From NCBI GenBank assembly GCA_003952965.2, contig CM025850.1, positions 29,957,374-30,021,373 on the forward strand: 64,000 bases of DNA, read 5' to 3'. Below are positions 22,705 through 33,315 of this stretch, one piece after another. The number at the start of each line of letters is the position of its first letter. Position 1 is the stretch's first letter. Below the pieces are notes generated by a model. That model did no database searches. It saw nothing but the letters and a program-made list of their open reading frames with translations, and was not told where the DNA came from. The translations under genes and the position numbers were made by a program. This DNA comes from Morella rubra (lineage: Eukaryota > Streptophyta > Magnoliopsida > Fagales > Myricaceae).

Positions 22705-23147
22705 TTACTGCATGGCGGAATGTTTCTTCTTGTGAAGCATTGTATAGGATGGCCATAAAGAAGCGTGCTGATTTATGTCCTTCTGAAGCTGATGCTCTTA
22801 GTTTGTCGATGGCCATGCGGTTATTCCTTCTTCTCGGAGGTGTCGGGCCGCTTCCATGAACACTTCGTGGGGGTTTCTTGCTTCACGACAAAATTGCTTA
22901 ACCCTGTGCCAGGCAAGGGTCGGCAGCCAGGGTGTGCAGTAATCCTCTAAGTTCATCTTTTGAAGGATAACTGATTCGAGGCTGCATGATAGAATTCTTG
23001 GGACACTAACTTGAATTGTTTCCAATCATTAGCGTCGCGCTTCGCTACATAGCTGGCGATGATGATTAGAACATCGAGGGGGAGGTATGGGAGTCGACTG
23101 TTCTCCTTTGTTTGTGCCGGGACCGTTTTCTGGATTTTTGTTGCCAT
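22705..23147 (-). pseudogene. F-box protein (At1g67623-like), broken
   Basis: F-box proteins bring targets to SCF ubiquitin ligases. From the ATG at 23,147 the minus strand encodes a short basic leader and the F-box helix LPLDVLIIIASYVAKRD, then WKQFKLVSQEFYHAAS. A frame change near 22,955-22,985 leads to MNLEDYCTPW, FCREARNPHEVFMEAARHL and REEGIT. A second change near 22,805-22,815 leads to AIDKLRASASEGHKSARFFM and AILY. The tail (CRE-NP-E, then a Sel1-like alanine-rich helix) is typical of the At1g67623-like group. Homology stops near 22,705 at the GATA intron. It points away from the Tat antisense ORF, which starts 550 bases to the right. Two frame changes make it a pseudogene. Confidence 0.7.
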
Positions 23148-23700
23148 TTTTGTTTTGTTTTTTGAATGTTGTTTTTTCTTGTTCGGGGTGTTTGTTATCC
23201 CTTTTATAGATGCTGTGGCCGACGTAGTTGTGCGATCGTGGCCTTTGTGAGTGCCTACGGGATTCTGTCGTGGCTTGGATATGGATTTATTTCGAAAGTC
23301 CGACAGGTTTTCCCGATGGATTGCTTTACTCATTTTTTATGATGGTGGGTAATTTAGTAAATCGGCGCCGTTGAGTCAGTTGATCGTGGTTTGGTGGAAA
23401 TTGTTGCAGAAGTTGTAGAAAATCTTCTGACGTATCGTTTCCCGTATCTGGGTGTCATTTCGTTTTTAAATTAACCGTCATCTCTCGGGACTGTTCGGCT
23501 ATGGGTATATAGAGTGTCGTTTTGGGAAAGTATTGCGTCAATCTTTGAGACGGCGTGTTTACTTTTGAGGGGCTTTTTGGTCATTGTATTTTCCTTTATT
23601 TAGCCCACTCTTGTTTGCGTTATTTTCCAAATACTTCCAGACTCTTCGCCTTTCATCTTCTGATCTTTTACTCTCTATTCGTCCTTTCTATTTTTCTACA
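23148..23700. other. Spacer between the F-box remnant and the Tat antisense ORF
   Basis: Upstream region of two divergent coding stretches. The LTR expected here for the Tat element is not found: nothing resembles 32,452-32,975. A pyrimidine-rich leader precedes the ATG at 23,701. Confidence 0.5.
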
Positions 23701-26158
23701 ATGGCGAACGTTGGAGGTTCTTCGAGCGGTGCTGCTAGGGTTCCTAAGGCGCCTGAGAGGCGTGAGGGCCGTTGGGGCCCTAGCCAACTGGTGGAGACTG
23801 ATTTTGAAGCCTTTTACACTGAATATCATTTTCCTAGGGAAACCATTTTCGCCTTCCGTCTGCTAACGAGATGCCCTACACTGATGGAGTAAAGGGAGAA
23901 ATGTGTTTCTTCGAGGCTCCATTGAAATCTGGGGTAAGATTCCTCTCCCTCTTAGTATCCGAAAGATTTTGAGGTCTTTGCGTTTGTGTCTGACTCAGAT
24001 AGTCCCCAATGCTTGGAGGGTTTTAATGGGCTGTGCTGTTATGTGGCCGATGTATCTCGGGCTTGAATGCCAACTGTCGCTGAAGGAGTTCTTGTGGTTC
24101 TATACACCCATTCGTTCTACCCAAGTTGATAGATTTTGGTATTTTCGTCCTCGCAATCAAGGGGTTTCCCCGATTACTTCTTACCCGGACACCAATAAGG
24201 GTTGGCACGATTGTTATTTTTTATGTCTGGTGTTGGATGGGAACGTTTTCCTGGCGAGGATCGTCAAAGTGAGTCTTCCCTATGTTGGGCTTTTGGGTCC
24301 GTCCCAGACCAGTATAGGAGGGACATCAAGGGTCTTACTTCGTCGGAACAAGCTCATGTGGATGCCATTCTGGAAGTTGGTTCCATAGATTGGAATGCTT
24401 TGGTCTGTAGGGAAAATGAGGGTTGGTTAGGGTATACTGTGTCCGAACCATCCCCTAGAGCGAACCCCTCTCCTCGTTCTGAGAGAAGTCCTCGCGGGCG
24501 TTTTCCACGTGAAGATTCGAGAAAAGAGTCTTCTCACGTTTCAGTTGGGGGTACTAAACGGAAGAACTCCCAAGAGGTTGAGGGTTCTTTTCATGGGCAT
24601 TCCTTAAAAAAGAGAAGGGCATCTCCTCCTCTTGGGGTTTCGGAGGCTGAGGAAGAAGAGGCGGAGGAAGCTCCTTTGGCTCGTATGTCGTCGAAACGTG
24701 CGGCGAGTATCGGTGAGTGTTCTTCATCCGAAATCCTTGATTCATTTATTCATTAGTCGTGATTTTGTCGTCGTTTGGTTACTTGTAGGTTTAGAGGATG
24801 TTTCTCCTATGTTGAGCCCTACTTCTGGGGTTCGCACGGAGATACCGGTTCCCGCAGTGAAGGTGATTCGTGAGATTGGGACTCCTTCTTTCAGCATTTC
24901 ATTGACGGCTCCTCCTGGTCAAGGTGAATTTCCTTCATCCTCTAGGATTTCTAATCTGCCGGGAATCTTGATATCGGAGCGCTCAGAGGCTGACGAAGGG
25001 GATAGGCCCCTGGCTCCCGCGGGCTTTCAGCACGCAGTATTGTTATCTGACTCTGCTTCTTCCGGTGGGTTAGATTTGCCGGAGGCTGCGGGTGGTGTCG
25101 AGGTGCATTTTGATACGATTCCGTCCTCGGGAGTGTTGCCTTCCATCACTCCGTTGGTGATGGAAGCTCCCTTGGAGGAATGTGCACAGCTGGGGCGGTT
25201 GTTATTGGTGATTCGGTATTTCGGCACTTGATTTGGCAAACGAGCCTACGATACCGGCAGTCGATGTTGCGGGTAGCTCCGCGGTCCTTTCCGTTCCTTC
25301 AGGCAGAAGGTAAGGAACCTGTTACTCGTCCATCTTCCTCAGGTGATGATGAGGAGTCAGATTCCGAGCCCTCGGCGCTACCTTCGTGGCGTTCGAGACC
25401 ATATGCCCAACCTCTTTTGAACGAGGAGATGATGGAAGATGCATTGCGAGCCCCTCGACATGCAAAAATTGACAGGCTCACACGCAGTCTTTCTCATTGT
25501 GTGTCGTTGGTTGCCGCTCTTGATGCGGCGGAGTTGAAGCATGACGAGGAATTGGAATCTTCTCGTTTGAAGCTGCGAAAGCTTGAGGGTGACTTGGAGT
25601 CGCAGAGGAAACTGGTGGAGGAGTTGCGGACCGTGGCCCGTGGGACTCATCTTCAGATGCAAACGTATGAGGCCAGGGTGATGGACTTAGAACGTGACAT
25701 CGCCTCTCGAGATACCGAAGTTGCTGAATTGCGGCAGACTGTGATGGGCTTGAGCAGGGGCGTGTAGATTTCGAGCTTAGTCTATCTCGGGAGAAGGTGG
25801 AGCTTTTGCAACGTTTGAGCGATTCTCGCGCGTCTTCTTTAAAGAGAGAAGAGGTACTATGCGTGAGGCTATTGATTCATTTGCTGCCGAGAAGAGAGGT
25901 CTGGAGGAGGCTCGTACAGGTCTCACTCTTTGTGTTGCCGAGTTATCGGCAGTGCCTGCTTTTCCTGGCGATCCTGTGGTTTTGGCGCGCAGATGTATCG
26001 GCGTGGCTATGGCCGTGTTAGAAGTAGCTTATCTGAGGGAAGGGAGTCGTTTCCAAGTCCGTAAAGAAGGGCGCGGTAAGGAGATTTACGAGAGGCTGGT
26101 GGAGACTTTAGGGACTCGCGGCATCCACCTTCCTCCAGGAGGGGACGAAACATTGTGA
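23701..26158 (+). mobile_element. Tat element: antisense ORF block
   Basis: Coding-like frames on the strand opposite to gag-pol: a start with MANVGGSSSGAARVPKAPE and the segment LVETDFEAFYTEYHFPRET, an acidic/Ser-rich middle, and a C-terminal coiled-coil rich in Glu, Leu and Arg (25,440-25,770). The N-terminal segment resembles the plant 'putative gypsy type transposon' domain. Antisense ORFs between integrase and the 3' LTR are known from Retand-type Tat elements; their function is unknown. The block is degraded. Confidence 0.65.
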
Positions 26159-26339
26159 TTTTGGTTAATCTGTTTTGATTTGAGTTATACCTGTAAATTG
26201 CTATTGACGATTTGTACTTCGTCGTTTTATTGCCCATGTTGGTTTTTGTTGAATAGTAATTATATTTGGTGATCATATGCAATTACATCTGATGATTCTT
26301 TGTAATTGGGAGATTTAGGGATCTCTTTAGTTTTGGATC

Positions 26340-26925
26340 CGTGGATGCGAATGTGAACCTTAGTTCTCCTTAGTTCGTAAATGCGAGAAGGAACCGAGGT
26401 TCTCTAGCCGGGGTTCTTCGAACTTATCAGGGGATTGGGAACCTTATTTCTGAGTCCTTGAATGTGACTGGAACCGAGGTTCTCCGAGGTTGTCTTAGCG
26501 TCGGGGGGGAACCTTAGTTTGCCTGAGTCCTTGAATGCGAACTGAGGTTCTCGAGGTCGTCTTTGGGAACCTTAGTTCGCCTAGTCCTTGAATGCGACTG
26601 GGAACCGAGGTTCTCCAAGGTCATCTTAGAGGGACTGGGAACCTTAGTTCGCCTGAGTCCTTAAATGCGACCGGAACCGAGGTTCTTTGAGGTCGTCTTA
26701 GGGGGACTGGGAACCTTAGTTCGCCTAAGTCTTGAATGCGACTGGGAACCGAGGTCGTCTTAGCGTCGGGGGACTGGGAACCTTAGTTCGCCTGAGTCCT
26801 TGAATGCGACTGGGAACCGAGGTTCTTCGAGGTCGTCTTTACCTTAAGTCCTTGAATGCTGGGAACGAGGGGTCCGAAAGTCCTTGAATGACTGGGAACC
26901 GAGGTTCTCCAAGGTCATCTTATTA
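26340..26925. repeat. Tandem repeats in the 3' region of the Tat element
   Basis: About seven imperfect units of roughly 70-90 bases. Each has GGGAACCTTAGTTCGCCTGA, then GTCCTTGAATGCGACTGG and GAACCGAGGTTCTCCGAGG, with a variable GTCGTCTTAG spacer. Units differ by small deletions. Tandem arrays downstream of integrase are common in Tat elements. Confidence 0.85.
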
Positions 26926-26977
26926 GGTTTCTTTCCTTCGTTTGGCGATTGGTTCTTCGGAGAACTCTTCGTTTCCT

Positions 26978-27104
26978 TTGATAAAAAATGGTAATGCAAA
27001 AATGAAATCATAATATTATGTAAACATGTGGAGACAAATATGATAAAAAATGGTAATGCAAAACATGAAATCAATGTATCGATGTAAACATGTGAAGACA
27101 AACA
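26978..27104. repeat. Two-unit tandem duplication
   Basis: A ~63-base unit starting TGATAAAAAATGGTAATGCA and ending GTAAACATGTG.AGACAAA occurs twice in direct succession with a few differences. It lies between the main tandem array and the end of integrase. Confidence 0.8.
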
Positions 27105-27131
27105 ATAACGAGGTATTACGCATAGTACTTT

Positions 27132-28242
27132 CTAAGGTATCGAGTTCCATGGATATTGTAGTGCTTTTCCTTGGAGATTTTCTAAGTAGTATGTTCCTGG
27201 TCGCTTGGCTTCGGTGATGCGATAAGGACCTTCCCAGTTTGGATGGAGCTTACCTTGTTGTGGATCTTTGGTCCCTGGTAACACCTTTTTGAGGACTAAA
27301 TCTCCGGGGATGAAGTGGCGGGGTCTGACCTTGGCGTTGTAGTAATTCGCAACTTTCTGTTTGTATACTTCCATTCTGAGCGCTGCTTCTTCCCTCGTCC
27401 TTCTAGTAAATCGAGATCCAGCTTTTTTTCTTCTTCATTGTTTTCCGGGGTGAACATCATTACTCGTGGGGAGAGAGCCCGATTTCGACCGGGATTACTG
27501 CTTCGGTTCCATAAGTGAGAGCGAACGGTGTTTCTCCAGTGGCTGTTCTGACAGTCGTGCGATATGCCCATAGGACTCCGGGTAGTTCTTCCTACCCATA
27601 AACTCTTATGGTCGTCGAGCTTTGTCTTGATAAGCTTCAGTAATGATCGGTTTGCCAATTCTACTTGGCCATTAGCTTGTGGGTAATACGGAGATGAGTA
27701 ATGGTTCTCGATGTTGAGTTCCTTACAGAATCCCCGAAATCCTTGTTGTCGAATTGTTTGCCATTGTCAGAGATTATGACCCGAGGTAGCCCGAAGCGAC
27801 AGATAATATTCTTCCAAACAAACTTCCGGACATTTTGCTCAGTAATCTTTGCCAGTGGTTCAGCTTCTACCCATTTGGTGAAGTAGTCGATGGCGACGAT
27901 CAGAAATTTCAACTGTCTTTGTCCTATTGGGAAAGGCCGAGGATGTCAATTCCCCACTGCATGAAAGGGTATGGAGAGCTCACGATCGTCATTTTTTCCG
28001 TCGGGGCATTTATGAGATTGGCGAACCTTTGGCATTTTTCGCATTTTCGCACTACATTTTCCGCGTCGGCATGTAAGGTGGGCCAAAAGAAACCAGCTCG
28101 GACTACTTTTTGAGCTAGTGTGCGTGCTCCTGAATGGTTTCGCAAATCCCTTCATGTACTTCACGGAGGGCGTAGTCTGCTTCTCGAGCGTTGAGGCAAC
28201 GTAATAGTGGTTGGGAGAGACTTCGACGGTATAAATTCCCAT
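27132..28242 (-). mobile_element. Tat element: integrase region
   Basis: Contains the HHCC-type zinc part (RKCEKCQRFAN), the core with AIDYFTKWVEAEPL and GLPRVIISDNGKQFD, and the C-terminal part with FIPGDLVLKKVLPGT, NWEGPYRITEAKRPGTYYL. Broken. Confidence 0.88.
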
Positions 28243-29980
28243 CTATGATGGTATATCGGTGCTATCCTTTTGAATTTCTGCTTCTGTTGTTTATCTACTT
28301 CGAGGTCTTCTTCCCGTAGTGTTTTCATGATCGGTAACCGCCAATCGCCAGGTTCTACTTCATCAACCGTTCGAACCTCGGATATGATTCCAACGGATTG
28401 TACGACGCCTCGTCCTTTGAACGTCATCGCGGCTCCTGATACTTCGGTAGCTAATGCATTAGCTCGGGCATTTTGATCACGAGGGATGTGTTGGATTTCA
28501 AGGGCTTCGAAGCGTTCTTTTACTTCTAAGGCGCGTTTCAAGTAGGCTGCCATCCTTTCATCTCGGGCTTCAAAACTTCCAGTAATTTGTCCTACCACCA
28601 ATTGGGAGTCGGTGTACACACGAAGATATTTTCCTCCGAGTACTTCTGCAGTAAGTAATCCGGCTATGAGGGCTTCGTATTCTACTTCATTGTTCGTGGG
28701 GGAGTATTCTAACTTGATTCCGAATTCGATGCGTTCTTCTTCGGGTATTTCGATGACCATCCCTATTCCGCCGGCTTCATGAGTAGATGATCCGTACAAA
28801 AATTTGCCACCATTGCGGCTCAGGAGTCTCTTCTTGACATATTGGCGTGGTGAATTCGTGATAAAATCGGCTATCGCTTGTCCTTTAATGGCAGTTCGAG
28901 GCCGATATTCGATGTCAAATTCACCGAGTTCTACTGACCATTTGACTAATCTTCCTGATGCGTCCGGTTTTCCCAAGGTTTGTCTTAACGGGTGATCTGT
29001 CAGGACAACGATGGAGTGAGCTTGGAAGTAGGGTCTGAGTTTTCTTGCCGAGATGATGACAGCCAATGCCAACTTGTCGATGTTGGGATATTGAGGTTCG
29101 GCTCCTTGCAGGGCTTTGCTCACGTAATATACAGGTCGTTGTACGCCGTTGTCATCTCTTATGAGCACTGTACTTACTGCCGCATCAGAAATAGCGAGAT
29201 AAAGGTAGAGTGTTTCTCCTGGTTCGGGGGAACTGAGAAGCGGTGGATTCGCCAAGTACTTCTTAAGCTCTTCAAAAGCCCCTTGACACTCTTCCGTCCA
29301 TTCGAAGGTCTTCCGGAGTGTTTTGAAAAATGGCAGGCATTTGTCTGTAGCTCGGGAGACGAACCTGTTGAGCGCCGCTATGCGTCCTGTGAGTCGTTGC
29401 ATTTCTTTGACATTCTTAGGTGGTTGCATGTCCAGGATGGCGTTGATTTTCTCTGGGTTGATTTCGATTCCTCGTTGAGATATAAGGAATCCTAAAAATT
29501 TTCCCGAGGAGACTCCGAAGGCACATTTTGCTGGATTCAGGCGCATCTTATATTTGCGGAGTACGTCAAAAGCTTCGGCAAGATCAGTGATGTGATTCCT
29601 TGATTCTCGTGTCTTTACCAACAAGTCGTCTACGTAGACTTCCATGTTTCGCCCTATCTGCTTCTGGAACATCAGGTTGACTAACCTTTGATACGTTGCT
29701 CCAGCATTTTTCAGTCCGAAGGGCATTACTTGATAGCAATAAGTGTCCCGGTTGTTGTGAAAGCAGTGCATTCTTGATCCGGTGTGTGCATCTTGATCTG
29801 ATTGTATCCGGAGAAAGCATCCATGAAGCTGAGGAGCTGGTGCCCTACGGTCGAATCAACAAGAGAATCAATTCTCGGGAGAGGGTAGCAATCTTTCGGG
29901 CAGGCTTTGTTTAGGTCGGTATAATCCACACACATCCTCCATTTTCCATTTGCTTTTTTCACCATGACCACGTTTGCCAA
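28161..29980 (-). mobile_element. Tat element: reverse transcriptase and two RNase H domains
   Basis: RT motifs: ANGKWRMCVDYTDLNKACP, SFMDAFSGYNQIKM, VMPFGLKNAGATYQRLVN, MEVYVDDLLVKT and KFLGFLIS. A connected RNase H follows (ISDAAVSTVLI, PVYYVSKAL, LTDHPLRQ). A second, archaeal-like RNase H then has GIGMVIEIPEEE, NNEVEYEALIAGL, VYTDSQLVVGQI and IPRDQNARANALA. The paired RNase H domains are the hallmark of Tat. The region is not intact. Confidence 0.92.
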
Positions 29981-30339
29981 CCAGCCGGGGTAATTGACTT
30001 CTCTGATAAATCGAGATTTGAGTAATTTCCCTACTTCCTCTGAATTGCTTGGCTTCTCTCTGGGGCGAAGCTTCTCTTTCGCTGTATGACCGGTTTGACT
30101 TCGGGGCGTATATTTAGCCTGTGAGTAATGACCTTAGGATCTATTCCCGGCATATCCTCATGTGACCATGCGAAGACCTCACTGTTTGCTCGGAGAAATT
30201 CCATGAGGCATTTTTTGAATCTTCAGACAAGTGGGCGCCGAGTTTTACTGTTCGTTCCTTTGAGTCTGCCCAGAGGGGTATTTCCTCCAACGGTTCTACT
30301 GGTTGTGCTCGGAACTCTTCTCGATGTTCTATGGCCATG

Positions 30340-32328
30340 GTTTCTACAGTACCTTGGGTATCCGAGAGATAGCATTTCTTGCTAGCTTTTGATCTCCTCT
30401 TGCTTCTCCTATTCCTGATTTGGTTGGAAATTTCATCTTTAAGTGATAAGTTGATACTACAGCACGTAGGCGATTCAGAGTAACCCGTCCTATAATGGCG
30501 TTGTAAGAAGATTCTCCTTCAAGAATCAAAAACTTTACGGAGAGCGAGGCTTCGAGTGGGGGTCTCCGACAGTGAATGGCAATTCTTTTATTCCTAGGCT
30601 GAATACTTCGTGACCGGTGAACCCAGTGAGTCGGGTACTTTCTTTTCTCAATGCTTCTCTTCCTAGCTTCATCTGGTCGTACGCGTGGTGTACAAAATGT
30701 CGCGGAGCTTCCGGTGTCGATGAGTATGCTCTGATCTTGTAGTTTCCTATCAGGGCGTCGATCACCAAGGCATCGTCATGCGGATATTCGATTCCTGCCA
30801 TATCTTCTAGCGTGAACGTGATGGGTTTTTCTTCCTTCATCATCGGACGCCGAGGTCCGCTGTTTACTTTTGCAACAAGTAGTCGCCTTGCGTAGGTTTT
30901 CCTCGAAGATTTAGACGACCCTCCTGCTGAATGCCTCCAGAAATGACTCTGATTTCGCCTATAGCTCTGGGCGGCGAGCGTCGTTCCTCCAGTCTTTCTC
31001 TCTGTCGTGGGACTTCATTTTGATCTTGCCGAGGTGATCTCTCGTTTCTTCGGTAGGGTCTGAAGCGCTGGTGCTCCGAGGTTCTTGGATTTTTCGGAAA
31101 GGTTCCCCTAGTCTGGTTGCAGTGAATTGTCGTAAGCGTCCTTGTTGGATGAAGGCTTCTATCTGTCTTTTTAGATGTATGCATTCATCTGTATCATGGC
31201 CGTGATCGTTATGAAAGCGACAGAATTTTCGGTCATCCCGTCTATCTGGGTCGGACCGCATTTTTGGAGGCCACTGTATCTCGGGATCGTTTCGAATTTC
31301 CATGAGGATTTTTCCTGGAGACGCGTTGAGAGGTGTGAATTGTAGTTTCGGGTAATCTGTTTGCGGGTCCACCTTCTTTCTTTCTCCATTACGGGATGCC
31401 TAGCGGAGTTCCTTCTTTTCTTCTTTTGGCAGATATTCCACTTTGATCGACGACTTGTTGCTGGCGGGCAGTCATCATGTCTTCAGCATTCATATACTTT
31501 TGCGCTTTTTCCATGAATTCTCGAAGGTTTCGGGAGGTTTCTTTCCTAGGGAGAAAGAAAACCTTCCGTCGGCCAAACCAGCTACAATAGCGGTGAGTAC
31601 CACCTTGTCTTCCGGATCTTCCACATTAAGTTTTTCTTGGTTGAACCGCGCCACATAGTCTCGTAGACTTTCGCCTTCCTTCTGTCGGTGGAGAGGAGAT
31701 GAATGGCCGTTTTTTCTGCTTTTTACTAGCTATGAAATGGCTGACGAAGGCTTTACTGAGCTCTTGAAGCTTGAGATGGAATTCGGTCTCAGTCTGCTAA
31801 ACCATATGCGAGCCGATCCGGCCAGCGTTGTAGGGAACGCTTTGCATTTGATTGCGTCTTGAGTGTCCAGTAGATCCATCTGCGACGATAACCTTCCAAA
31901 TGATCGAGTGGATCGGTTGCTCCCGTATACTTGTCAACCACTGGCATGCGGAACTTGGAGGGTAACCGGACCTCCAAAATATTTGGAGTGAATGGGGATT
32001 CCACTTGGTGCATCATATTTTCCAAGGACGACGATGGTGGTTTATCCACCTTTTGTCTCATCCGTCCCAACTCTGCTAGGACTTCTTCTAATCTAGCGTT
32101 GACTCTGTCAGTTCCTTCATTCCGTCCAGGTGGGGAATGTGAGCCTCTTTCGTGTTGTTGGGTATGAACTTCTTCGTCGTGTTTTTCTGGTATCGATATT
32201 TGCGGCATGCGGGCTTCTCCAGCGTACCTTCCCGGCATGGATGTTTCCCCCGGTTGTCTGTCATTAGGGCCTAGTTCTCGTTCCGTGCTAGTGTGAGATT
32301 CGTGAACAGTTTCTACTAAGCCTTCCAT
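30340..32328 (-). mobile_element. Tat element: gag and protease region
   Basis: Gag part with [17 protein letters not shown] and upstream Ser/Arg-rich leader. A conserved zinc-linker part has CRFHNDHGHDTDECIHLKRQ and IEAFIQQGRLRQF. Next comes a protease-like stretch (DALVIDALIGNYKIRA, then GESSYNAIIGRVTLNRLRAV) as in Tat and Athila gag-pro. Degraded. Confidence 0.85.
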
Positions 32329-32439
32329 TACTCGTAAAGGGGGCTCCCGGAATGGTTCCGGATCCTCCTGTCTTTCCCTTGCCTTTACTCTTGGTGATCA
32401 CCATAAACCTTTTATCACGAGAACGTAAACGTTCCCACA

Positions 32440-32451
32440 GACGGCGCCAAC
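32440..32451 (-). other. Tat element primer-binding site
   Basis: Two bases from the LTR the minus strand reads TGGCGCCGTCTGTGGG, the primer-site form usual in Tat and Athila elements. Confidence 0.75.
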
Positions 32452-32975
32452 TGATAAATCAGTTGATTTATGGTCAATACGTCAGAGTAAATGCAGCTTG
32501 ATCTTCCCGTATCTTTTCTGTAAAACAATAAAAGACCCCGGGTTCCGAGATGTGGAACCTCCGAAGCTTAAATCAGTCTCTTACTTTTATCGAGTTTTTG
32601 CTATTTTTTCACATAAGAAATCACTTACCTGTTCTCATCGTTAGCTTCTCTTTTTATAGTGCTTTTGCCCACGTTTCTTTCTTTTCCTCTAACCGAGATT
32701 TTAGTGGGTAGTTTTTGTCCCTGTTAGGTCGTGCTTCGTGATGTCCTTTCACCTTTTTCCCACGGTTATTCGTAACTGCTACGGGTATAATGGGAACGTG
32801 GTGCCGTGGCTTATCGTGGGCCGTTAGGTAACTGTTTATGGCATACGTAGTGATTTTATCTTTTGGAAAATATGCTACGTGGGTTGGATTGTAACTGTTG
32901 GGCTTTTGAAGAAGTAATCATATTTTTCGGTCCAAATTGGTTTGGGCTGGATGTGATTCAGTATTGGCACCATCA
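32452..32975 (-). repeat. 5' LTR of the Tat element
   Basis: 524 bases on the + strand from TGATAAATCAGTTGATTTAT to TTGGCACCATCA, with TG and CA ends. It lies beside the primer site and is directly followed by remaining GATA intron (GTAAT at 32,976). No partner LTR was found. Confidence 0.8.
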
Positions 32976-33222
32976 GTAATCATCAAGTCCTTGTCAGCCA
33001 GATGAAAGGGAGTATAATCAGGAATGGGTTTAGGAGGATCGCGGATGGGATCAGGGTGGGGGACACTACTCGGGAGAATTTTTTTGGTGGTGAAGTGTTG
33101 GTTGCATATGTTACTTCTTGTTTTTCCTAAGCCTCTAAATTTATGATGGGTTAATCACAAGGATTAACTCGGTGCGGTATCAGTGGCAGATGTTAAAGAT
33201 TCTTCCCTCATGGTGTTTGCAG

Positions 33223-33315
33223 GAAAAATTGCTTAAAGTTGGTAATATATTTGAGCGGACTCTTCAAAATTGCAGATTTGTCCCTCCACTGATAGAAGAT
33301 GACACTCCATGGTAG
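33223..33315 (+). pseudogene. GATA: GATA last exon
   Basis: After a TTTGCAG acceptor it encodes EKLLKVGNIFERTLQNCRFV and PPLIEDDTPW, ending with TAG at 33,313. This matches the C-terminus of plant GatA. Confidence 0.9.

Larger units (their letters stand above)
23701..32975 (-). mobile_element. Ty3/gypsy element of the Tat group, broken, left LTR not found
   Basis: In minus-strand order: 5' LTR 32,452-32,975, a primer site next to it, gag, protease region, reverse transcriptase, two RNase H domains, integrase, 3' tandem repeats, and an antisense ORF block. Dual RNase H with the second of the archaeal-like type, the long 3' region, the tandem repeats and an antisense ORF together identify the Tat lineage (Retand/Ogre relatives). 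The coding part is broken in several places, about five or more, so it is a fossil. Without the second LTR its age cannot be estimated. It lies in the last intron of the GATA pseudogene. Confidence 0.85.
22664..33222 (+). other. GATA last intron, filled by an F-box pseudogene and a Tat element
   Basis: The normal intron of a few hundred bases has grown to 10.6 kb. It contains F-box gene remnants (22,705-23,147, minus strand) and most of a Ty3/gypsy Tat-type element (to 32,975). Only 22,664-22,700 and 32,976-33,222 look like original intron. Confidence 0.7.
2238..33315 (+). pseudogene. GATA: Glutamyl-tRNA(Gln) amidotransferase subunit A (organellar GatA), ~31-kb pseudogene
   Basis: GatA is the amidase subunit of the GatCAB complex that converts Glu-tRNA(Gln) to Gln-tRNA(Gln) in plastids and mitochondria. 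Exons recognised in order: exon 1 (to 2,490, resuming at 11,792-12,224), exon 2 (13,821-13,946), exon 3 (about 20,243-20,435), exon 4 (20,878-21,057), exon 5 (21,181-21,273), a late exon (22,547-22,663) and the last exon (33,223-33,315). The amidase signature ([11 protein letters not shown] then GSDTGGS) is preserved. Damage: in-frame TAG at 11,857 and 11,941, a frame change before the GVKDN motif, TGA at 12,198, TGA at 21,040, and no exon for roughly the 100 residues between YHGIR and VNVNLA. Introns 1, 2 and the last are present, so this is a decayed gene duplicate, not a retrocopy. Large introns result from transposon insertions. A working copy must exist elsewhere in the genome. Confidence 0.88.

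Noticed and set aside
22953-23333. F-box frame starting at the upstream ATG 23,333
   Set aside because: The first 62 residues show no family resemblance; the ATG at 23,147 fits the usual short leader before the F-box.
26340-26925. CRISPR-like array
   Set aside because: Plant retrotransposon context; units are contiguous imperfect tandem repeats without unique spacers.
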